Assembly (NCBI RefSeq): GCF_964355755.1
Contig: NC_092680.1
Location: 15,539,001 to 15,603,000 of the forward strand
Length of the DNA: 64,000 bases
Direction of reading: 5' to 3'
From: Antedon mediterranea
Lineage: Eukaryota > Echinodermata > Crinoidea > Comatulida > Antedonidae
How positions within the stretch are numbered: position 1 is the first letter of the stretch; every line of letters begins with the position of its first letter. The position numbers and the translations under genes are program-made. Below are positions 12,331 through 25,726 of the stretch, in pieces. Under the pieces are notes generated by a model. The model worked only from the letters and a program-made list of their open reading frames with translations, was not told where the DNA came from and did no database searches.

Positions 12331-14404
12331 ATATAAAGAAAGGGAAGGAGGGACTATTTTATATTTTGCCCCATGATTTTAATATCTTAAAAGGTATTTT
12401 CTTGAGAAAAGGATGTTGCAAGTAGAGTAGAATAAAAATAAATAGTGGCACATAGGAAAAGGAATGGAGCAAGGAGAGTGAAAAAAAGAGGTTAGGTTAG
12501 TTAGCATGTAGTAAATGAATAAACTGAGTTGAGTGTGACGGGGTGTTGAGCTTGTGGTGCCCAGCTTACCACTTAAACATTTCTATTTTTTAGTATATAA
12601 TTGTCTCAACTACTTATGTTTACTTTGTCAACATTGTATTTTGTTTCCAATGTTACCACCACCATTAACGCTGTTCAGCCAAATAGTCTTCTGCCTTTTC
12701 CCCCTCTGCTTATTTCTGCTGTGAAGTTTCTCCAAAGTATTCTGTCAGATGCTGCTATGTTCTTTAATTTCTGTAGGTCCATTGTAATTTTGAATTGTGT
12801 TGGTAGTGTGGTAGTTGGATCTGATAATATTAGTGCTTTTAAGTCCCTTTTCAATGTTATTGGTAAAGTGCACACTGGTCTCCCTCTGAAGTAACAGTCA
12901 ACTGCTGTATTTGTTTCTTTAGCCTTAACAATATATGTTCAAATAGTCCCAACTAATTTGCATCTTTGTGATCGTTTTGGTTTGAGATGTTTTAAATATG
13001 TGGAAGAATTGCATCGTTGGAATTACCCACGTAATGAAATCAACAAAATAAATTCTTTAAAAAAATCATTCTGGAAATATAAGATAACCATATGCTGTGT
13101 TTGATAACAATAATATTATTTATTATTCCATAATAGAAACTTTGTAGATTTCCTTTGTTTTATGTAGGAAAAATGCATGTTGATATATTTATTGTCAATC
13201 ATTATCGTCATAGTGTAAATGGGCCTCTATGCCCATCACCAAAGTACACACACATACTGTGTACATTGCACTTGGCATTTCCAAATAGATTGTGTTAAAA
13301 CATGTTATAATAATGAATTTGGTATTATATTTTTCAGGGTGTGTTATACAGTAGTGCAGTTTTGCAACACCTGCAATGAAAGTTTGAACCCATAATATTC
13401 CACAAATATCAATACAACTTCATTCCTATTGGTTTGTACATTGCAATATGTAAATTATGAAATGTTTTAATGCTATTATTAATGTATACTAAAATTGTAT
13501 TTATTTTTTTGCATTAAATATGCAGTTTTGCATAAATGTTCAAAGTTTAATTTTGTGATTTATTACATTCTGAAATAATTAAGATGTATGTAAATATCAT
13601 AATAATATTTTAGGGATATGTAGACACAATTTACACTCGGACTGTAATATAATTTAAAGGTATGTGAAACTGTATAATATAGAGTATATTCATGTAAAAT
13701 ATACCATTTTACTAATTATATTACTTTAAACAAGTTTGTTTGCTATTAGGCCTATATATACCAACCAACCATACTTATATATTGGTGATCTCACAAAAGC
13801 TTATTAAAGTCATGAGTTGTCGTCTGTATCTTCAGTATGGGACGAAATATTAAATGGTCTCTGTCGCTCTTGGCAATTTGTCTGGTATGTCTCACAGTTT
13901 CTGATTCTGATTTATTTATTTTTCTTATCAGTTCGATTATGTAAGGAATTACTTATTTTATAGAAATATGTTGGGAGAATGTTACATATATATACAATAT
14001 CACTGATATAGACCACCTATAGTATTAGTATTAAAAATTTTTAAATCGGTTATTAATTGTGTTATCTGTTCATATTCTAGTTACCAATGATTTCATTCAT
14101 TTGGTATGATTGTCATATTTTTTTCTGAACTTCTATTTTTATGTTTGAAAGAAACATTTATCAACTCAATTTCATATCATGACAATTATCTTTCTCATTA
14201 GTCACCACAATTTTCATTTTGATTACATCTACACCATGTATTTGAATATTGGATATTGTGACGTCATCATATGGCCAGTTGAATCGCGTTTGTCCAATTA
14301 TCTTTCAACTTTTAATATATTGTTGCTCAGACAATTACCTGTCGAAATGTTCGTCTTTATGTCTAATGTTGATGATTTCATCATACCAATTTCACCTATG
14401 CTAT
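12331..14404. other. Noncoding, with an unresolved open frame on both strands at 12.6-12.9 kb
   Basis: At 12601-12894 both strands are open (97 codons plus, 66 codons minus). The composition is more protein-like than the flanks, but I recognise no domain. It lies on the 5' side of the minus-strand LINE end and may be transposon debris. Confidence 0.4.
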
Positions 14405-14592
14405 TACAGTTGACCCTCTGTGAGCGGCCACCTCCCTTAAAACCGCAATTTGAAAAGCCTGTTTGTTCTTCCTATCTAATCATTTGGTATCTCCCGTAAG
14501 CGGCCACCTCCCGTAAACGGCCGCGGCCACTTTTTATTTTACTGAAAACTAGAATTTTTTTATGATAAATTACCTCCCGTAAGCGGCTACAC
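14405..14592. repeat. Repeated CTCCCGTAAGCGGCCAC words
   Basis: Three to four copies of cctcccgtaagcggccac and variants occur in under 200 bp, GC-rich against the background. This is a short interspersed-repeat motif; no gene is seen. Confidence 0.5.
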
Positions 14593-14694
14593 GAAACATT
14601 CATAATGACTTTTGACATATATCTGTAACTGTGTCCGTTTGATACTTGTATATTCTAGAAATAAGCCTCTACTCCACAATATACAGTACTACCG

Positions 14695-14869
14695 CAGGGA
14701 AAATTTTCATTAAAAAATTTTGTTTAGCAATATTGCTAATCAAACTGATTTTTAAGTCGAGAAACATAGTTTTGTATTGTATTTTTTGCTACACAATTTT
14801 CAAAATGTGTAGCAATAAGGTTGTTTTGTATAGCTTTTTGCTACGCTACACTGGCGAAAATGTTCCCTG
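14695..14869 (+). mobile_element. 175-bp MITE, CAGGGAA ends, 5-bp target duplication (copy 1)
   Basis: Terminal inverted repeats CAGGGAAAATTTTC and CAGGGAACATTTTC. The element is flanked on both sides by taccg. Ends starting CAGGG with a short duplication resemble the hAT group that Repbase calls hAT5. It has no coding capacity. Confidence 0.85.
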
Positions 14870-17800
14870 TACCGTATAGTAACGTTTAGACTTTTAGGAC
14901 TTTGTTCATTTCAGACTATATTTACGTTACAAAAAAATGTTTACTACTGATTGTAGTATAATAGTAATATAATATAATAAATTATTTCTTAAATTATTAA
15001 ATAGAATATAAAAAAAACATTAATTCAGAAAGAACAATAATTAAAATTGTTGCGTCAAAAAGTTGAGCGGCGTTTTTTTTTCAGTCTTGTTTATAAATTA
15101 AATGTTGGTAACATTATCACATGTATCACCTATAATTCGTCAAAATGACGAATTAAATTCTGGTTATATTATAGTTTTTTATTTAATATATAATTATTTT
15201 AAATAAAAAATACAGTGCTTATTCCATTGTCTAGGCGATATATTAACAAACTTTAAAGATGTATTGTCCCCTAAAAACTGAAATATAAAGATAGGCACAA
15301 TGGACCATTCAAAACAAAATAGGTACAGTAAAGGGTTGGTTTTTTAGCAGTGATGTAATTTGGACGGCCATGTTACCGTCGCTCGACATAAGCTTTAGAG
15401 AGAATCGATTTATAACGTGCTTAATAGCAACAAACGAAAAACATCTTAACTTTGTTTACAGTTATTGGCTAATATTGTTTTTCTTAAAACGTATGATACT
15501 TTATAGAAAGATATGTTTGATGAATAATGCCAAAGTTTTCACTTAAGCAATTTTCTTAAACTTAAGCAACAGGATTAATAAATGCCATCGGGATAAACCT
15601 CAAATGTAGAAAACGTCTTAGGCCTATCATAATGGCTATCTTGATATTTTTTTTCTTGGTTTAGTATTTCAAGATTTTCAGTAGGCCTACTTATTTAGGC
15701 TTATTTTGGGGCACTATGAATCAGTTAAACACTTTTGATAGATTATCTTAATATTATCTTACTCCCGGTATTTTTAAAAATTATAATCCTAAACAAATAC
15801 GTTTTTTCTTAAAATTTGGATGACGTACTTCATAAATGCTTTAATCGGTTTTTTAATAGTAAATTTTGTCCGAAACAGAAGTTAAGCAAAAATATTTTTA
15901 CATTTTTTTCTTAGTTCTTGGAAAACGTACCGTACTCCATAAATACTCATTTTTTCACTTAAGCACTTTATGATTATCTTCACAAAAATAATAAATAGAA
16001 GCCAGCCTATAGCAATGTAGATCTAGAATGTTTAAATTTTTCTCTACACTAGGCCTTGATGATAGATTCTCAAATGTTTTTGAACTAACATAAAGCACAC
16101 AAATATTAACGTATTTATTCCCTTGAATTGTAGATGACAATAAGTTCATTTCCATAAGATAAAAATGATATAACTGTAGAGACAATAAAACTTTTGATCT
16201 CAACACAATAATGTAAAACATTATAATATGTTCATGTTAATAAACAAAAAAGAAATGCCTGCAAGGCCTTTGATTTTCCACGTAACCACATAATTATTTT
16301 GATATATAAATTATGCATTTTTATCTCAACTCGATGAATATCTTAACAATATTTCGAGTAAATCCTATGGGTTTTTTTGTAATATATTCCTATGTTATTC
16401 GTGTTTTTCTTTATTGTCAATAATTAATTAACTTTTGGTGTATAATATAATAATAATAATATACACATCGGTATATGTATTTAGGCCTAATATTATCTCT
16501 ATGTTATTATGCATTGTCGTAACGCTATAAATATTGAAAATAGAGAAGTGTAAACATCATAAAAATAAGGAAAAAAGGGTAGAAAACGGAAATTTAACGT
16601 TATGAAAATGAAATTTGAATATACAAATACTGTAATAATATGAATGATTAAATGAATAAATGTGTTGGTTAACCACAAAAGGTAAAAACAAAAATAAACA
16701 TTTCAATATCGCACAGTGCTCATTATGGATCTCATGTATTGAATATACCTTTATATCTATCAAAAGTCATCCTAACTCATCTCGTTTTGTTTTTATTTTA
16801 TTGAGCTCTGCCTCCACGTATCGGAACACTCTGCCTAGATGAGCTGAAACAGTTACCTTTTATGCCTAAATATTGAAACAGGCCTTTAACCATATTTATT
16901 AAAACAACGTATAATATCCCCTGTTATGAATGGTAAAACCTTTCTGGGTTCTCTTCCTCGGAATTGATGCATTTCAAGTAAGCCGTGATCATCTTGAAAT
17001 TGTAATTTTTACGCTGGCCTGGCAGGTCACTTTAATCTTGGTCAACGAATCAAGTCTAATCCGATTAGAAAGCCTATAGTCATGATATGTATTATCATCG
17101 TAATAAATGTGTATGCTTAATTTGTTCAAATCATTTCAGGTTTAATTTCGTTTATCTAATTATTCAAGTGGTTCTAACACTACCAAAACGAGAATGATTC
17201 TAATACTTAATCAATATACACATTCTTATTAATTTAATCTAAAAATCTGTTTTAACCAAATTGACTGCGACACTAATTGAACTGTATTCCATCTTGGAAA
17301 CAGTCGTCTTTTTCTATAACAATACATTCTGATGCATTATAAATAACTAAAGTGTTTGTGGGAGAGTGGGAGGTACTCCGCTCATTCCTCGCAAACAAGT
17401 TTGAATTACTTCCCAATACCTCTTACGAATGCCTACATATTTCTTTTACCTGAGTGGGGAGGAACATATAGATAAAACGCAACACTATTTGTGTTACATG
17501 TGTGGTTAGGAACAAGGAAATCTAGGAATAAGGTAGATAGAGGACCCAAGGCTGCGGTGACCGAATCGAAGACTTCAACCGACAACTTCCAGATTACAAG
17601 CGCAATACATACCGCACAAAATGCTTAGTACAGTAATTGCATTTGTCTCCCGGTTGTTATATTTATTTTGAAATGTTTCTTTTCTACAAGTATTTTCTAA
17701 TTGATTTTGTTTTATGGATTTCCGCATTTGTTACATTTTTTTTCTCGTAAGTGTTTTGTGACATGATGTGAAAATCGAAGACATTACATGAAGCCATAAT

Positions 17801-17914
17801 AAATCATAGGTGTGTCAAACTGTGGTAAAGTGTTCTGAAATTCTTCGAATTTACCGACATCACTCAGTTTATGATACTTATACGTGCTCATTCCTGGGTT
17901 AACGTTTTTGTCTA
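14870..17914. other. Noncoding, AT-rich intergenic
   Basis: Only chance frames and a few TAGGCCTA words are seen, plus the short family end at 15.25 kb. No exon with convincing splice sites was found. Confidence 0.5.
15250..15290. repeat. End fragment of the same family (copy E)
   Basis: ctttaaagatgtattgtccc followed by ctaaaaactgaaatataaag matches the terminus of copy A only. Confidence 0.4.
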
Positions 17915-18090
17915 AAGCGTGGTTCCCACTAAAGACGCAACGCGAGTTGACCATTGACGGAAGCGACAGTTCGAATAATTCATCACCTGTGATTGGTCAG
18001 ATCACTTTTACCTTGCGCTTGAGCTTGATTCCCACTCCTACGATGGAACGCAATGGACGTAACTGCCGTACGAGCCTTCGCTTAAGCTAA
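17915..18090. mobile_element. Possible MITE with 'ggttcccactaaagacgcaa' end
   Basis: A GC-richer island starts ctaaagcgtggttcccacta and carries a related inner motif, gattcccactcctacgatgg. It looks like a short interspersed element. The ends are not well defined and the 68-codon frame across it is not convincing. Confidence 0.35.
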
Positions 18091-18648
18091 GCTAAATTGT
18101 ACAAAGCATTTATGCTTTAAATTATTTTAAATGCTTGATATATAAATTTTACAAAGAAGGAGAGTTCGATCATTTCATTGATTGATTCGATTGTATTGTT
18201 TCTGCTGTGTGGTGAATAATCATGTAATGCAAATATATATATATCTTATATATTTCAATGCACATGCCCCTCCCACCGGACGAATTCCAGTTTCAAGTCA
18301 TGGAATTGATTCTTACCTTTGTGTAATTCCACTTTATGAATTCAATATTCCAAAAACCTTATGTCGAATTTAGCTGTTTTGTTTTAAGGTTTTTAGGCCC
18401 ATACACTGCTATAGTATCATTTCAATGTCTTCAGTGACGGATGAGGATTGTGCGAAGAGTATTATAAATAACCCGGTTTAAACAAACTATTTATTACAGT
18501 CTAATAATATAATAATAATGCTAAGAAAATATTCAACCTTTCGAAATTTATAAAAGTGTAGGTAAGTTAATCGAATCTTTAAACCAACATGGGGTCAATG
18601 TGTTCTACAACCATTACAGTCAAAACCATTCAGGGGACACCCTAGAGG

Positions 18649-18745
18649 CCAATTTACACAGACAAGCGCGTAGCTTGTTTTCCACGTAAAATATGTATCT
18701 ATCTTGAGCGTAAACTCCTCCTCTCCGGCGTTGTGTGTAAATTGT
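18649..18745. mobile_element. Diverged relative of the 7.03-kb MITE
   Basis: Starts ccaatttacacagacaagcg and ends with the inverted form ttgtgtgtaaattg. The ends and some internal words (cacgta, tatctat) match the 7.03-kb element; the centre is shorter. Confidence 0.55.
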
Positions 18746-18901
18746 TCTTTAGGGGAACATGTTTACCTCTCGAAGGTTTCCCCTTAATAGAGTGTTACTG
18801 TAATAACAATGTATGTTTGCATGTGATCAATTAGATTTTAGAGAACATAGGCCTACCTTTTAATTGAAACCCTGTGTTATTATTCTTTGATTGTTTTTTT
18901 A

Positions 18902-18992
18902 GGGTGGGTTACTATTAGAAGGGAGTTACTATTAGATTAGTGGGTTACTGTTACTAATCTTAAATTCAGCACCTGAAAATAGTAACCCACCC
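18902..18992. mobile_element. 91-bp foldback with perfect 15-bp inverted ends
   Basis: GGGTGGGTTACTATT at one end and its exact reverse complement at the other. The interior repeats 'ttactatta' words. It is likely a tiny MITE. Confidence 0.6.
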
Positions 18993-19904
18993 CCAACTTT
19001 TTCGGTCAGCAACAGCATAAGCCTTTCTAGCCAGGGGACTCGCATTCAACGCCGCGCAAAATGTATTGCTTTTAAGCCATTTAAACTCAATAAAAATGTT
19101 ATTTCGTTAAACAAAATTAGAAGTTCAAAAAGCGGCCTATTAATTAGAGTTTTAAAAATTTCACTTTTAGGTGTAATTTGAACTGTATATTGTTATACGT
19201 ACATTATTTCTAGTTCTCGTTCGTTCTCGGTAAACGGGAAAATGGCAACTTTATCGTCCTCAAAAAGATAAGACGACGGAACTTCCCGCTAAGCTCCGCC
19301 CACATCGTTAAAGATCATGCATAAATTATTCACGAGCACCGTCCTGTGGCATCCCATCCTGTTTCGTAAAGTCCCTATTGTCTAGTGTGAACGAAACATT
19401 AACCATGAGTAGATTACAACTGTACATTACAATAAACGTACGCTATGTATCGATGATATGCTGAATATTAAAATTAATTAAAACGAACTGGATAGTACAC
19501 TGAGCATATTGCCACTGCGCATCTAGGAAACGTTTATTTTATGAAACATGTTCTTAGGTGAGTGAGTGAATTGACTCACGTTTGATAGCATCATATATAA
19601 TAATAAAAAAATCTATTGTAAATTACGAATTGTAGCATTACATGTATTTTTCTCAGCAGAAGAGTTGTTGAAATATTGCATTAGAAAATGTAGTAGGCCG
19701 GTTAAATCAAAATTCATTCTTTATTAGAAAATGTACACTGATATTGCGAATAGCTGTTCATTTCCACAGAATTCTCAGAACATTGCTTTACAAATTGTAG
19801 TATTAAGGGCTACATGCTTTCTCCGAACTGCGCTGAAGAAATTATTGCACTAACATTTATTGCATTATATATAAGGATTATGGCTATGGCATCAATAGAC
19901 AATG

Positions 19905-20216
19905 CATTTTGATGATGACGACGACGATGATAAATGATGATGATGAAAATGATGATGATGAAATTGATGATGATGAAAACGATAATGAAAATGATGATGA
20001 CATTTATGATATTGATGATGATAAAAATGAGGATGATGATGAAAATGATGATGATAAAATTGATGAGGATGATGATGATGAAATTGATTATGATGAATTT
20101 GATGATAATGATGAAAATGATAATGATGATAAAATATGTGATGGTGATGATGAAATTGATGATGATGATGATGATCGAATTGATGATGATACAATTGATG
20201 ATGATGATTGATGACT
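19905..20216. repeat. (GAT)n-type imperfect trinucleotide repeat
   Basis: About 310 bp of GATGAT with AAA/AAT variants. It is open in three frames: Asp/Glu on plus, Met/Lys on plus, His on minus. The lack of stops follows from the repeat and is not taken as coding. Confidence 0.9.
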
Positions 20217-22925
20217 ATTAGTCATATCTTAAAATGTTTGATTTAAGATGATGATGATGATGTACCGTAGACGATAACGTTGATGATGAAGAGTGATCCG
20301 ACTCTGACTATGGGTATAATAATGATAATGAAAAAAAGCCTAAATATGTTCCTTTCATGTTATGTCAAACACTCGATGAATTGTGTGAAAACCAAGGTAT
20401 TTGACTACTGTACATTACCTAAATAGGAAACGCATGCATTGTATGGTAACGATATTTCTGTAAATCAATAAACATTAGCAATTCTCTAAATATGTTGACC
20501 TCATCTATTCAAATCACCGGCAATCAACATCTAATTAAGCACAACAACACAATCAATTCGTATCACAACAAAACTGTTTCTAATTGAGGAATTCATTATA
20601 AGAACACGATGCACTTCGCGTATAATATAATAATTGCAGGTTCCGTTCAGTAGTATAATAATTGCAGGTTCCGTTCAGTAGTGAGTATTATTTACATGCA
20701 TTACCCAGGCTCGCCAAGTGGTTATGCCTTTGTTGCTCTCTGTTCCATTAAGATGTCTTGAATAGTAGTGGTAGTTACAATTTCGTACCGTTTTAAGTTG
20801 ATATGTTTTACTTCTTGAAGATGATTTTTGTTTTAAAGAATACAGTTATTGTAGGAGCGTGTAACAAAAAGTCATAGGCCATGATAGTAGAATGCGCAGG
20901 TGATGCGGGAACTTTACAGGTCCACCCCTGGAATCGGTCTATCTATCTAATGTTGGATAGGCCTACTTCACTTATAATAGGTAAATTAAATGTAATTTAA
21001 AAAGCTACAAACACAGTCAAAATACAATATCAATATTAGCCCAAATATTTTCTTCTTAACGTCGGAATGAACGAAATTGCGATATTCGTAAGCTTTTATT
21101 TAACAATATTCGAACATTCTGTTGTGGGATTTGGACGAACCTATTTAAATTTATGCTTAATCTTTGTCTTATTTCCGTTTTATAAATTTAGATCACCGTG
21201 CTTCTTGACCATAATAGTAATAACAAAATGGCTCCTAAATATTCGCACTTTAGTCCAAGAAATTCTAATAGAAAAGTAACTGTGTCATACGTCACGTATT
21301 TCGATAATTAATTTTCCGCCTGTCGAGTTATCGAAACCATTGTTATAAAGACCCTTACGTCACGTGATTACATTTGTTTTGAAAATTATACGAAAGCGTA
21401 TTTATATCATTATTATATGCCTCGCCAACAGAAAAAACGAACACAGAACGTTATACGTTGATTTTTGTTTTATTCATCAAACCGCACACAAATAACAAAT
21501 AAGTCATCTACATTATAAAAAGGAGCGTTGCTACATAAATTCGGCAGTGATTAAAACAACCATGGAAAAGATATTTAACGCTCATAAATTTAGTACTATT
21601 TTCTACACAATTTCAAGTGGATATTAAACCCCACTGTGTCGGTGTAGCATAATCGATAAAAATACAATATTTTTAAATTCACATAATTGTTAACAAAAGT
21701 TTCATTATAATTAATAATAATGCTCATTTGAATTTGATGAATTAACTTTAAATTTGCATACGGTAAAGTTTAACTCAAATCTTACTTATATATTATTATT
21801 AATGTATATGACTTGAGTTCTTTTTAATGATCAAATTTAAATGATATTTTAAAAGTGGTAATTATACGGTATACGTAATTTTAAACCATAAACATTGAGC
21901 GCTTACTAAAGAAAGCATTAACATGAAAGCATAATATAATAAATCCATTAACATACAAATAAGGTGAACTATGAATTTCCTTACGATTCTAAAAAATCAT
22001 AATTATCATAGCATGCACGCCTTTTTCGTTTATCTTTGTTTATATATCAGAGAATGCAAAATCAAATCAAATGTTTTACGTTTGCTTGCTGGGCAACATA
22101 ACAAAACCTATTTATTCAGTCCGTGACGTCATCAAACAAAAATAAATCGCATTCTTTTTTTATCAGTAAAATACAATTTAAAATATTTATAATATTGCAT
22201 TCATTTTTTAAAAACAACTATAGCCATTAGCTTGTATACTGAAACAATTCTCATTAAATGAAAAAAATATATATATTGTTTTTTTTTTTTATCTAAGCAT
22301 TATATAAACCAATATTTTCTTTTGAATTGAATGTGTACGTCAAGAACATATTAAAAGTTATATATACAGAAACTATGCCCAAATTATAAAGGAACTTGCA
22401 TAAACCAAATGTAGTATTACAAATGTATTTCGTAACATTAAAACACTCAAACATAATGATCTGCATAAATTAAGGCAATCGAAATATGTTCGCGAAAATA
22501 TTTCTGCAACTGCAGCTATGCGCCTCATTAATACTAGACTATCACGTGATCAGCCTAGATAATGTTATGTGTACACTGTGGCTCATATTTACTTAGTTTT
22601 CTGCATCATAAGCGTCACAAATCGGAAACAGTAAATGTTTTGCAAATCTCGTATTTATCTTTAAAGCTTCAATAAATTAGAACTAAAAAAGATGGTCTTG
22701 CTTTAACGTCTTGATTGACATGTATTTAGTTAGTTGTTGTCTCGTCTCAAAATACAACGAACCAAAGAATCAAAGTCGAAGAGGTAGCATAGATGTAAAA
22801 GACTTCTTTCCTTACATCACAAAACTGCTTTCGTAAACAAAATATTTGAATTTCTGAATTTTCTCATTAAACAAAGTCTCATTTTTCTATATACTAACAG
22901 AAAAAGATACTCAAATCATACGTAA
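20217..22925. other. Intergenic and probable 3' flank of the GAS1-like gene
   Basis: AT-rich, no open frame of note. The minus-strand 3' UTR of the GAS1-like gene probably extends into its right part, but no single polyadenylation signal stands out. Confidence 0.45.
20626..20681. repeat. Exact 28-bp tandem duplication
   Basis: tataataattgcaggttccg plus ttcagtag occurs twice head to tail with no difference. Confidence 0.9.
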
Positions 22926-24215
22926 TCAAATTAACATTTGACGTTCCAAACGTTTGTAATATGAACCTACTGTAATAAAAAGAACGAAATATTTCATTAG
23001 CGAGCCGGCAGATAATCGATGACCCGTAGAAGGCATTAATACTTCACAGATATCATCATTCTGGAAACTTGAGCATAATTTATCATGTTTGTCGCAACGA
23101 CACTGTTTCAGTTGAACACCGTCTGTGCTGTTGGAAAGTCTGTCCAGTGACAATCTACAGTCGAGGGTGCATTGGACGTCATTTGTATCTTTGGAGAACA
23201 TGTCGTAGCTGCAGTTTGCTAGAAAATTAGACAGTGTAGTACTACAGCTTGAAGAGCCATTTAGACAAGGCAACACTTCTGAGCAGGATGGATCAGGGAC
23301 AGACTGCAGGCAGTATTCATACCTTTCAGCGTCCCTGTTACAGATATCTGTGTGGTATGTTGGTAAAGAATCCTGGCAATCGCACTCGTACAAAAACTGA
23401 TACCTTTCTTTCATTTGAGTCACTTTTATGGCACATTCACTAGAGCAGTTATACATTCCTTCACCATTAGTTTGATCACATTCAACCAATTCCAATAAAT
23501 TTCCTCCCATAACATTTTGACAACGTAAATCACCATTGCAAAACTGTTTCATTTTTTCTGTGCACATGGGTAGCATGGGTTCTGGATTTACCACGACAGA
23601 TGTAGTATCTGAATAACTATATTCTGACATTGAATAATCAGGACGTTGGCACTCTGTCTTGTTAATAAACTTGTGGCACCAGCCTTGTGATCTTTCATCA
23701 CAAGTACAATCCCACAGTCCATCCGCGTCAGGGTTGAGTTTAAGTTCATTAAAATCAAACATACAGACGGTAGCACAACCTATCTCATATGTATCAAATT
23801 CATCGTTGCAACTGCTTAAATAATCGTTTAAGTTTGTTCTACACGTAGAGCTATCATTGCAAACTTTGTACATTTTTGAGCAGCTATTCTCTGGTTCAAA
23901 ACATATGGGTAGTCGTTGTCTATCTGCAAGACATTCGGTGGTAGAGTACAGCCCTACAACGTCCTGTTCACAATCGCAATCAACGAACCATGGATATTTC
24001 ACTTTCATAAAGTTTACACGATCTTTACACTTATTCGAGCAAACGTCTGTTCGGCCATTTCGGAGGTCTCCACAGTCTTCAGTTAATATTACAAAATTTG
24101 GAATCATTTGATTTGTAAATGCCATATCACTATTTTCTCGTGACGATTGCTGACAATTAGAAATAACACTTGGTATAAATACTGCAAACGATAGCAGTAT
24201 TTCTATATAAACCAT
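22926..24215 (-). CDS. GAS1/GDNF-receptor-like cysteine-rich surface protein, intronless
   Basis: A single open frame of 429 residues on the minus strand starting at ATG 24215. Residues 1-20 are a signal peptide. The mature part contains cysteine modules of the GDNF-receptor/GAS1 type: a half module at about 48-105 (CGD.RN...VCSNKC...CDC), then fuller modules at about 112-189, 218-302 and 311-390. Each has the C-x3-C and C-x-C spacing of the family. N-glycosylation sequons occur at about 120, 185, 256, 319, 334 and 362. A hydrophobic stretch at about 407-418 near the C-terminus could be a GPI-anchor signal, although the last residues (KRLERQ) are charged. GAS1 genes are intronless and act as cell-surface co-receptors; GFR-alpha genes have many introns. 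Gene structure therefore favours GAS1-like. The ligand is unknown. Confidence 0.85.
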   Translation of the reverse strand: MVYIEILLSFAVFIPSVISNCQQSSRENSDMAFTNQMIPNFVILTEDCGDLRNGRTDVCSNKCKDRVNFMKVKYPWFVDCDCEQDVVGLYSTTECLADRQRLPICFEPENSCSKMYKVCNDSSTCRTNLNDYLSSCNDEFDTYEIGCATVCMFDFNELKLNPDADGLWDCTCDERSQGWCHKFINKTECQRPDYSMSEYSYSDTTSVVVNPEPMLPMCTEKMKQFCNGDLRCQNVMGGNLLELVECDQTNGEGMYNCSSECAIKVTQMKERYQFLYECDCQDSLPTYHTDICNRDAERYEYCLQSVPDPSCSEVLPCLNGSSSCSTTLSNFLANCSYDMFSKDTNDVQCTLDCRLSLDRLSNSTDGVQLKQCRCDKHDKLCSSFQNDDICEVLMPSTGHRLSAGSLMKYFVLFITVGSYYKRLERQMLI

Positions 24216-25662
24216 CTTGTCTACTTGATTAAGGGGAATTTGATGAAGGAAAATTTATGGAATGTTTCACTCAATTTGAAAACCGTTCTAAATATAAAAT
24301 TAGAATAATTCTTCAGTAAAACAAAATAAACAATGTTTTTTTATTAGCCAAAACAGTTTTACCTCTCCATCTTGTTGGTATATTTTCTCCTCGCTTTAAC
24401 AGCACATATTACACTCACATAAATGGGATTCACCGTCCATTGATTAGTAAAATACGCTACTGATAGTAAAATAGCTTATGAATATTCTACTCGAGCCCTT
24501 AGGAAAATCCGAATAATCGACATGAAATTGCAAATATCTAGCCGTGTATCTGCACCGTTATTCTGATCGTAGCTTGGACAATACACAGATATTAGACGCA
24601 CTATGCAATTCCACACAAAGTCGAAGTAAAATACATTGTAACAATCCTGTTGAGAAATCACCCGGAAAAACTGGGTCTTGGCGATCGTCTGAATGCAATC
24701 GTCTGCTCGTGTCAGTCCCGTGTAAGCGTGGCTAACATATCAAGCGTTAAATACCATAACGCGAAGAATGATAAGCGTGTGTACTGTAGCCTATACAGTC
24801 CTGGCGAGTAATGAAGCGATGCTTGGTAAAAGGACTGATTATCAGATGGCAATTTTATTATTGTAATGTGGCCAGTAACTGCATTTGGGAGAACTCAGTG
24901 CAGCTGCGACTGCGTAAATACTTGGCGCGCATTATGTTTACTTTCTGTATGACTCGTAATTTATCGTAAACAAATTGTTATTTAACTTGAATACACGCAT
25001 TTATTTGTAAAGGTTTAAATTACAAAACACATTATAACAATTGAAAATAAATAAAATAATGAGGTATAATTTTTTTTTATATGCTGAATAAATATGCTGA
25101 ACATAATTTAGAATTAAAAATTAAAAATAAATATTAAAATAATAGAGCGAAAAAAAAACCAAAACAAAAACTAATTGTTTGCCTGAAATTTATTTATGGA
25201 GATCATAATTATATATTAATATTGTTTTGTTACATAGGCCTAAGCTATATTAAATACTGTTGTAATTAGGCTAATTAGTAAGTTTATAATTAATGTTTTA
25301 ACATAAATATTAGTAGGCACTATAGTATAGGATTTGGAAACAATTCAGGTTACGCTGTAAACGATAACAGTGATTCGTTTTCCACATTTTAAGAGGAACG
25401 CAACGCAAGTATGGGTGTGTGGGATGAGGGGGTGTGGAGGAGGTGTATTTTAAAATGATAAATACATTTAAAATAAATACGTGTATTTGAGTATCACTGA
25501 GGTAACTTATAATATGCAGATTTTATATAGTGCACTTGTACTTTATGGTTGGCTTAATTTCACGCTATGTTGATATACTAATAACTGAAAACCCCAACTT
25601 GTTTTCACTGCCTGCACGGCACGAAAGTTTAATGAGAATAAATACACTGAGGGCGCTCATTA

Positions 25663-25726
25663 CGTTTTTCAGTCTATGGAAGAATGCAAAAACGTTTTTT
25701 CAGTCTATGGAAGAATGCAAAAACGT
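25663..25726. repeat. 31-bp tandem duplication
   Basis: ttttcagtctatggaagaat plus gcaaaaacg is repeated directly. It extends the 129-codon frame at 25530, which is otherwise not convincing. Confidence 0.85.

Noticed and set aside
12601-12894. 97-codon plus frame and its 66-codon minus shadow as a gene
   Set aside because: No domain, splice context or homologous pattern is recognised. It may be transposon debris, so it was left as an unresolved stretch.
16557-16842. Frame ending STYRNTLPR as a LINE C-terminus
   Set aside because: Only a few residues resemble the W-N-x-LP motif; the context is not conserved.
19892-20221. Asp/Glu, Met/Lys and His frames of about 100 codons
   Set aside because: A GAT/ATG/CAT trinucleotide tract is open in several frames at once; this is composition, not coding.
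23249-24111. Plus-strand frames opposite the GAS1-like gene
   Set aside because: They are antisense shadows of a clear cysteine-rich coding frame.
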